DNA of 64,000 nucleotides, taken from NCBI GenBank assembly GCA_934655875.1, contig CAKUHB010000001.1, forward strand, positions 186,001-250,000, given 5' to 3'. This DNA comes from an uncultured Oscillospiraceae bacterium (GTDB taxonomy: Bacteria > Bacillota > Clostridia > Oscillospirales > Oscillospiraceae). This document shows positions 58,732-64,000 of the stretch, one piece after another. Within the stretch, counting starts at the first letter, position 1. Each line of letters begins with the position of its first letter. The notes below the pieces were generated by a model. The model saw only the letters and a program-made list of their open reading frames with translations. It searched no databases and had not been told where the DNA came from. The translations under genes and the position numbers were made by a program.

Positions 58732-59459
58732 ACGGAAAAACTGCCATTATCACCGGCGGCTCCCGCGGCATCGGCGCCGCCGTGGCCGAAAAGCTCGCGT
58801 CGCTGGGCGCGGATATCGCCGTCATCTACGCCGGCAATCAGGAAAAGGCGGGTGCCGTCTGCGAGCGCTGCCGCACGCAGTACGGCGTGCGGGCCGAGAG
58901 CTTCTGCTGCAACGTCGCGGACTTTGATGCGGTCAAGCAGACCGTCGCCGCCGTGAAGCAGACCTTCGGCCATGTGGATATTCTCATCAACAACGCCGGG
59001 ATCAACCGCGACGGGCTTGTCGCCATGATGCCGGAAGCGGATTTTGACGCCGTCGTGGACACGAACCTGAAGGGGACGTTCCACATGATCCGCCACTGTG
59101 CGCGGCTGTTTCTCCGGCAGGGCTATGGCCGGATCGTCAATCTCTCCTCCGTCTCTGGCGTCATCGGCAACGCCGGGCAGGCAAATTACGCCGCGTCCAA
59201 GGCCGGCGTCATCGGCCTGACCAAATCGGTCGCCAAGGAGCTGGCCGCGAAGAACGTCACCTGCAACGCAGTTGCGCCCGGCTTTGTGGAGACCGATATG
59301 ACTGCCGCCATGCACGTCGCGCCGGAGCAGCTGGCCGCAGCCATTCCGCTCGGACGGATGGCAAAGCCGGAGGAGATCGCGGACGCCGTGGCGTTCCTTG
59401 TGCAGTCGGACTACATCACCGGTCAGGTCCTGTGCGTCGACGGCGGCATTGCCATGTGA
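58725..59459 (+). CDS. fabG: 3-oxoacyl-ACP reductase
   Basis: This 244-residue NADPH-dependent short-chain dehydrogenase has TGGSRGIGAAVAEKL as the cofactor loop, NNAG, and the Ser-Tyr-Lys catalytic set with Tyr155 in NYAASKAG. It reduces 3-oxoacyl-ACP. The C-terminal YITGQVLCVDGG is also typical of the family. Confidence 0.94.
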   Translation: MLNGKTAIITGGSRGIGAAVAEKLASLGADIAVIYAGNQEKAGAVCERCRTQYGVRAESFCCNVADFDAVKQTVAAVKQTFGHVDILINNAGINRDGLVAMMPEADFDAVVDTNLKGTFHMIRHCARLFLRQGYGRIVNLSSVSGVIGNAGQANYAASKAGVIGLTKSVAKELAAKNVTCNAVAPGFVETDMTAAMHVAPEQLAAAIPLGRMAKPEEIADAVAFLVQSDYITGQVLCVDGGIAM

Positions 59460-59480
59460 CCGGAACGAGAGGACAACGAT

Positions 59481-59891
59481 ATGAACGAAGCTGAAATCCG
59501 AAAATACGCCATGCTCATGCAGGAGCTTGGTCTGACCGGTCTGGAGGTCAAGGAAAACGTCGGCGTCGTGCGGCTCGAGCGCGCGGGTACCGCGGCTCCC
59601 GCAGCCGCCGCACCGGCGGAGCCCGCCGCCGTGCAGGCTCCCGCGCCGTCCGCCGGTCTTGTGATCCGCTCGCCGATGGTCGGCGTGTTCTACGCCGCGC
59701 CGACGGAGGATTCTGAGCCGTTTATCAAGGAGGGCGATCGCGTCAAAAAGGGCGACACGCTCTGCGTGATCGAAGCGATGAAGCTCATGAACGAGATCCC
59801 TGCCGAGCAGGACGGCGTCATCACCGGCATTCTGGTCAAAAACGGCCAGACCGTCGAATACGGCACGCCCCTGTTCCAGATCGGAGGTTAA
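59481..59891 (+). CDS. accB: Biotin carboxyl carrier protein of acetyl-CoA carboxylase
   Basis: This 136-residue carrier has an N-terminal helical part, an Ala/Pro-rich linker (about 36-57) and the biotinyl domain with EAMKLMNE, biotin on Lys101. It presents CO2-biotin to the AccAD transferase encoded downstream. Confidence 0.94.
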   Translation: MNEAEIRKYAMLMQELGLTGLEVKENVGVVRLERAGTAAPAAAAPAEPAAVQAPAPSAGLVIRSPMVGVFYAAPTEDSEPFIKEGDRVKKGDTLCVIEAMKLMNEIPAEQDGVITGILVKNGQTVEYGTPLFQIGG

Positions 59892-59894
59892 GGC

Positions 59895-60311
59895 ATGAAC
59901 CGGGAAGAACTTATGACCATCCTGCCGCACCGCGACAATATGCTTCTGCTCGACCGCGTCGAGCAGGAAGACGAGATCGCGCACGGCTTTTTTACCATCC
60001 CCGCCGACGCGTGGTTCCTGAAGGGCCACTTCCCCGGCAACCCCATCGTCCCCGGCGTCATTCTGTGCGAGATTCTGGCGCAGTCCGTCTGCGTGCTGCT
60101 GCAAAACGGCATGCCGGCCGGCGCGACGCCCATGTATACCGGACTCAATAACGTCCGCTTCAAGTCCCCGGTGCGTCCGGGCGACACGTTTGAGACCCGC
60201 TGCCGCATCACCCGGGCCAAAAAGCCCTTCTATTTTGCCGAGGGCAGCGGCTATGTGGGAGACCGTCTGTGCATCAAGGCAGAGTTCTCCTTCGCGCTCG
60301 TGGAGCAGTAA
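59895..60311 (+). CDS. fabZ: 3-hydroxyacyl-ACP dehydratase
   Basis: This is a 138-residue hot-dog fold dehydratase. LPHRDNMLLLDRV at the start and GHFPGNPIVPGVILCEILAQ contain the catalytic His and Glu. It produces trans-2-enoyl-ACP for FabK. It is placed between accB and accC, three bases after accB. Confidence 0.94.
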   Translation: MNREELMTILPHRDNMLLLDRVEQEDEIAHGFFTIPADAWFLKGHFPGNPIVPGVILCEILAQSVCVLLQNGMPAGATPMYTGLNNVRFKSPVRPGDTFETRCRITRAKKPFYFAEGSGYVGDRLCIKAEFSFALVEQ

Positions 60312-60313
60312 GC

Positions 60314-61618
60314 ATGTTTTCTAAAATTCTCATTGCAAACCGCGGCGAGATTGCCGTGCGTATCATCCGCGCCTGCAAGGAAATGGGCATTGCAAGCGTG
60401 GCGGTCTGCTCCGAAGCGGACCGGGACTGCCTGCACGCGGCGCTGGCCGACGAATGCATCTGCATCGGCCCCGCCGCTGCAAAGGACAGCTATCTGAACG
60501 AAAGCCGGATCCTCAGCGCCGCTCTCGTCTCGGGCGCGCAGGCCATCCACCCCGGCTACGGCTTTCTGTCTGAAAACGCCCAATTTGCCGAAGCCTGCCG
60601 CAAAAACGGCATTGCCTTCATCGGCCCGGACAGCGCCTGTATGGCGGCGCTCGGCGATAAGACGAAGACAAAGCAGGCTTTTTCCAAAACCGCCCTCAAG
60701 CCTATTCCCGGCACCGGCGTGCTCCCTGACACGGAACACGCCGTCCGGGAAGCTTCAAAGATCGGATACCCCGTCATGCTCAAGGCCCGTTCGGGCGGCG
60801 GCGGACGCGGAATCCGTGTGATACAGTCCGACGCTGAACTGCGGCAGGCCTTCCCGCTCGCCGTGGCGGAAAGCGAAGCCGCGTTCGGCGACGGCGCAGT
60901 CTATCTGGAAAAGTGCGTCGCGCCGGCGCGTCACATTGAGGTGCAGATCCTCGCCGACGAGCAGGGAAACGTCGTCTGCCTGGGCGAGCGCGACTGCTCC
61001 GTGCAGCGCCATCACCAGAAGCTGCTCGAAGAATCGCCCTCTCCGGCCATCCGCCCCGAAGAGCGCGCGCCGCTTTTTGGCGCTGTGGCCGAGGCCGTCC
61101 GCGCCATCGGCTACACCGGCGTCGGCACGCTGGAATTTCTGCGCGACCGGAGCGGAAACCTCTGGTTCATGGAGATGAACGTGCGCTTGCAGGTCGAGCA
61201 CGCGGTCAGCGAAATGCTGACGCAGGTCGATCTTGTCAAATGGCAGATCCGGACAGCCGCAGGCGTCAGTCTCAGCTTCCGCCAGGAGGACGTCCCGCTT
61301 CGCGGCGCGGCGATCGAATGCCGCATCAACGCCGTCTCGCCGGGAAAGCTCCGCATGCTGCATGTGCCGGGCGGGCCGTTCGTGCGCTTTGACACGTATC
61401 TTGTGCAGGGCGTGACGATCACGCCGTTTTATGACCCGCTCATCGGCAAGCTCATCGTCTACGCCGCCACGCGCGAGGAAGCGCTGCGGAAAATGCGTGC
61501 GGCGCTGTGCGAGCTTGTCATCGACGGCGTCGAGACCAACATCGCCGAGCAGCTGCGCATCATTTCCGACCCGCGCTTCGCTTCCGGCGCATACGATCTG
61601 ACCATGATGGAGGAATAA
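60314..61618 (+). CDS. accC: Acetyl-CoA carboxylase biotin carboxylase subunit
   Basis: This 434-residue ATP-grasp enzyme carboxylates the biotin on AccB. ILIANRGEIAVRIIRA at the start, ARSGGGGRGIRV as the ATP lid loop, HIEVQILAD and EMNVRLQVEH are diagnostic. Slightly shorter than the usual 445-450 residues at the C-terminus. Start two bases after the fabZ stop. Confidence 0.94.
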   Translation: MFSKILIANRGEIAVRIIRACKEMGIASVAVCSEADRDCLHAALADECICIGPAAAKDSYLNESRILSAALVSGAQAIHPGYGFLSENAQFAEACRKNGIAFIGPDSACMAALGDKTKTKQAFSKTALKPIPGTGVLPDTEHAVREASKIGYPVMLKARSGGGGRGIRVIQSDAELRQAFPLAVAESEAAFGDGAVYLEKCVAPARHIEVQILADEQGNVVCLGERDCSVQRHHQKLLEESPSPAIRPEERAPLFGAVAEAVRAIGYTGVGTLEFLRDRSGNLWFMEMNVRLQVEHAVSEMLTQVDLVKWQIRTAAGVSLSFRQEDVPLRGAAIECRINAVSPGKLRMLHVPGGPFVRFDTYLVQGVTITPFYDPLIGKLIVYAATREEALRKMRAALCELVIDGVETNIAEQLRIISDPRFASGAYDLTMMEE

Positions 61619-61624
61619 CGCCCC

Positions 61625-62500
61625 ATGCCGTTTCTGAATTTCATCTTCCAGCCGAAAAACGAGCTGGAATCCGGCGGACGCAGCGCACCCGTGCAGAATG
61701 ACGCCAGCGAGCCGGAAAAAACCTGCCCGAACTGCCACCGGGAAATCCCCATCAGCACGCTCTGGAGCAACCACAACACCTGCTCCTGCGGCTATCATTT
61801 CCGCATGAGCGCGCGCCAGCGCCTGCACGAGCTGACCGACAAGGGCAGCTTCCACGAGCTGTTCAGCTCGATCGAATCCGCAGACCCTCTGCAATTTCCA
61901 AACTACGCCGCCAAGCTCGAGACCGTCCGCGCTTCCAGCCGCGAGCCGGAAGCCGTCGTCTGCGGCACCGCATTGATCGGCGGCAGCCGCTGCTGCCTGT
62001 TCATCATGGAGCCGTATTTCATGATGGGCAGCATGGGCGCAGCCGTGGGCGAGAAGATCACGCAGCTGTTTGAGTTTGCGTTGCAGGAGCAGCTTCCCGT
62101 CTTCGGCGTTACGGTCTCCGGCGGCGCGCGGATGCAGGAGGGACTGATCTCCCTCATGCAGATGGCAAAGACCAGCGCCGCCGTGAAGCGTCACAGCGAC
62201 GCCGGCCTTTTTTATCTCGCTCTTCTGACCGATCCCACCATGGGCGGCGTCACGGCGAGCTTTGCCATGGAGGCCGATATCATTCTGGCCGAGCCTGGCG
62301 CGTGCATTGGCTTTGCCGGTGCGCGCGTGGTGGAGCAGACGACGAAAAAGCCGCTGCCGAAGGGCTTCCAGAAGGCGGAAAGCATGCTCGCGCACGGGTT
62401 TGTTGACAGTATTGTCCCGCGCGCCGATCAGAAACAGGTCATTGCGCAGCTGCTGCGGCTGCACTGTACAGGAGGTTCCCATGCCGATCTCAGCCTATGA
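61625..62500 (+). CDS. accD: Acetyl-CoA carboxylase carboxyltransferase subunit beta
   Basis: This 291-residue crotonase-like half of the transferase includes an N-terminal zinc ribbon (first CPNC near residue 37) and the FGVTVSGGARMQEG acetyl-CoA region. The second half of the ribbon reads TCSCGYHF, that is CxC instead of the usual CxxC. It overlaps accA by 20 bases, implying coupled synthesis of the two partners. Confidence 0.92.
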   Translation: MPFLNFIFQPKNELESGGRSAPVQNDASEPEKTCPNCHREIPISTLWSNHNTCSCGYHFRMSARQRLHELTDKGSFHELFSSIESADPLQFPNYAAKLETVRASSREPEAVVCGTALIGGSRCCLFIMEPYFMMGSMGAAVGEKITQLFEFALQEQLPVFGVTVSGGARMQEGLISLMQMAKTSAAVKRHSDAGLFYLALLTDPTMGGVTASFAMEADIILAEPGACIGFAGARVVEQTTKKPLPKGFQKAESMLAHGFVDSIVPRADQKQVIAQLLRLHCTGGSHADLSL

Positions 62501-63284
62501 ACGCGTCAGGATCGCGCGCGGCGGTAAGCGCCCCACGGGCGCAGACTTTATTGAGCGTCTTTTTACCGGCTTTTTTGAGCTGCACGGCGACCGCCGCTTC
62601 GCCGACGACGCAGCCATCATCGGCGGCGTAGCGTATCTCGATACGCTGCCCGTGACCGTCATCGCCATCGAAAAGGGCCACACCGCCCGCGAGCGCCTGC
62701 AGCGCTCGTTCGGCGCGCCGAACCCCGAGGGCTACCGCAAGGCGCTGCGCCTGATGCAGCAGGCGGAGAAGTTTCATCGTCCCGTCCTCTGCTTCGTCGA
62801 TACCTCCGGCGCGTACTGCGGCATCGGCGCAGAGGAGCGCGGCCAGGGGCAGGCCATCGCCGAATGCCTGACGCAGACCGCCGCCCTGCAAACGCCCGTC
62901 ATTTCCGTCCTCATTGGAGAGGGCGGCAGCGGCGGCGCGCTGGCGCTGGCCGCGGGCGACCGGGTCTGGATGCTGGAAAACGCCGTCTATTCGGTCATCT
63001 CGCCGGAGGGCTGCGCCAGCATCCTCTGGAAGGACGCGGCCAAGGCCGAGCAGGCTGCCCAGCAGCTGAAGCTCACCGCCGAGGACGCGCTGCGGCTCGG
63101 TGTGATTGAGAAGATCATCCCCGAGACCGATCTCGGCAAGCCGGAATTTTATGAAAAACTGAAGCAGGCGCTGCTGGAGGAGCTGTCTACGCTTTCCCAG
63201 CTGCCGCCCGAAATACTTCTTGACGCGCGCTACCGCCGGTTCCGCCGGATCGGCGCGGAAACACAGACAGGAGGAGTTCTATGA
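62481..63284 (+). CDS. accA: Acetyl-CoA carboxylase carboxyltransferase subunit alpha
   Basis: This 267-residue partner of AccD has FFELHGDRRFADD near residue 30, FVDTSGAYCGIGAEERGQG and IGEGGSGGALALAAGD, the standard AccA motifs. The long N-terminal helices of E. coli AccA (319 residues) are absent, as in many Firmicutes. Start ATG 62481 follows AGGAGG inside the end of accD. Confidence 0.93.
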   Translation: MPISAYERVRIARGGKRPTGADFIERLFTGFFELHGDRRFADDAAIIGGVAYLDTLPVTVIAIEKGHTARERLQRSFGAPNPEGYRKALRLMQQAEKFHRPVLCFVDTSGAYCGIGAEERGQGQAIAECLTQTAALQTPVISVLIGEGGSGGALALAAGDRVWMLENAVYSVISPEGCASILWKDAAKAEQAAQQLKLTAEDALRLGVIEKIIPETDLGKPEFYEKLKQALLEELSTLSQLPPEILLDARYRRFRRIGAETQTGGVL

Positions 63285-64000
63285 ACCGGGTCGTCGTAAC
63301 AGGACTGGGCGTCGTCAGCCCGGTCGGCAATGATGTGGAGAGCTTCTGGCATGCGCTTTGCACCGGAACCTGCGGCATCGGGCCGATCACAAGATTTGAT
63401 ACCACCGATTTCAAGGTCAAGATCGCGGGCGAGGTCCGCAATTTTGACCCGAAGCAATATATGGACAAGCTGGATATCCTGCACAGCGATATCTACACGC
63501 AGTTCGCCATGGCGGCCGCCTGCCAGGCCATGGCCGACAGCCGTCTGGCGAGCGAAATTGACCCCGAGCGCATCGGCGTCTACATCGGCACCGGCATCGG
63601 CGGCATCGCGACGTTCATGGCCGAGCATCAGAAGCTGCTCGAACGCGGCCCGCGGCGCGTGTCTCCGTTCTTCATCCCCATGATGATCGCCAACATGGCT
63701 TCGAGCATGATCGCCATGCGCTTCGGCTGCAAGGGCCCGGCCATGCCGATGGTCACGGCCTGCGCGTCCGGCTCCAACGCCATCGGCGAGGCCATGCGCC
63801 TGATCCGGCACGGCTATGCCGACGCCATGATCGCAGGCGGCGCGGAAGCGACCGTCAACGCGCTGGCTGCGGCAGGCTTCTCCAACATGCAGGCGCTCTC
63901 CGCCTCGTCCGACCCGTATCAGGCTTCGCTGCCCTTTGACAGACGGCGGACGGGCTTTGTCATGGGTGAGGGCGCGGGTGTGCTTGTACTGGAGGAGTAT
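63281..64000 (+). CDS. fabF: 3-oxoacyl-ACP synthase II (FabF), cut by the window end
   Basis: The first 240 codons of the condensing enzyme are present. VVTGLGVVSPVGNDVESFW begins the protein, and the active-site Cys161 lies in TACASGSNAIG, followed by AGGAEA and FDRRRTGFVMGEGAG. The His-His pair of the second half lies beyond the window. Overlaps the accA stop by 4 bases, with GGAGG upstream of the ATG. Confidence 0.94.
   Translation, partial: MNRVVVTGLGVVSPVGNDVESFWHALCTGTCGIGPITRFDTTDFKVKIAGEVRNFDPKQYMDKLDILHSDIYTQFAMAAACQAMADSRLASEIDPERIGVYIGTGIGGIATFMAEHQKLLERGPRRVSPFFIPMMIANMASSMIAMRFGCKGPAMPMVTACASGSNAIGEAMRLIRHGYADAMIAGGAEATVNALAAAGFSNMQALSASSDPYQASLPFDRRRTGFVMGEGAGVLVLEEY

Noticed and set aside
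1..64000. tRNA or rRNA genes, prophage or transposase
   Set aside because: None with a convincing cloverleaf, rRNA segment or transposase motif was seen by eye; a tRNAscan and Infernal run would settle it.

Overview
This 64 kb window is high-GC (about 60%) bacterial chromosome and appears to come from an anaerobic Clostridia member, most likely the gut Oscillospiraceae (Oscillibacter/Dysosmobacter-like). That placement is inference from content: an Rnf complex with its own ApbE, a HdrABC-FlxABCD type oxidoreductase, an [FeFe] hydrogenase, a flavodiiron-rubredoxin fusion, FabK-type fatty acid synthesis, Gram-positive spacing of genes, and no respiratory oxidases or outer-membrane genes. No rRNA, tRNA, CRISPR array, prophage or intact insertion sequence was seen.

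Layout. 1-2.6 kb: polar amino acid ABC importer. 2.9-9.75 kb: one operon apbE - NusG-II protein - Gx-type membrane protein - rnfCDGEAB. 9.8-15.7 kb (minus): a DltA/DltC/DltB-like surface acylation locus that also carries a GNAT enzyme and ends in an SGNH-polysaccharide deacetylase fusion. 15.9-24 kb: surE, an L,D-transpeptidase, a MATE exporter, an orphan ABC ATPase with a membrane-anchored unknown protein, a PrsW-like protease, a split ThrE exporter and thiamine pyrophosphokinase. 24-26 kb (minus): glycerophosphodiesterase and asparaginase. 26.2-38.6 kb (minus): a co-oriented set of ten to twelve genes running malate dehydrogenase - fumarase - HdrB - HdrC - HdrA - FlxD - FlxC - FlxB - FlxA - FrdB - FrdA - AspT-family antiporter, with a LysR regulator upstream. 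39.8-43.3 kb: a two-component system divergent from an HtrA protease. 43.4-46.3 kb: [FeFe] hydrogenase and two small membrane proteins. 46.3-50.8 kb: two repeat-rich gaps around a flavodiiron protein and a dipeptidase. 50.8-55.8 kb: a J-protein/DnaK pair, an MsmX/UgpC-type ATPase, a Nudix hydrolase and a DUF523 protein. 55.8-64 kb: a TetR regulator divergent from the fatty acid operon acpP-fabK-fabD-fabG-accB-fabZ-accC-accD-accA-fabF, the last cut by the window edge.

How the genes may work together. The 26-38 kb cluster encodes oxaloacetate to malate to fumarate to succinate, plus a dicarboxylate-type antiporter, and in the same run a flavin-based electron-bifurcation module of the HdrABC-FlxABCD kind. 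The fumarate reductase has no membrane anchor and no visible quinone site. The simplest inference is a soluble, NADH-driven fumarate reductase whose exergonic half-reaction is coupled to ferredoxin reduction; the Rnf complex encoded 17 kb away could then turn reduced ferredoxin into an ion gradient. This is the most interesting hypothesis in the window and is unproven. Three promoter regions carry clear repeated operator candidates: tandem ACCGATA-N6-TATCGGT dyads at the mdh promoter, an inverted pair of near-identical 17-bp sites between the response regulator and htrA, and three GTTATCRNTGATAAC palindromes between tetR and the fatty acid operon.
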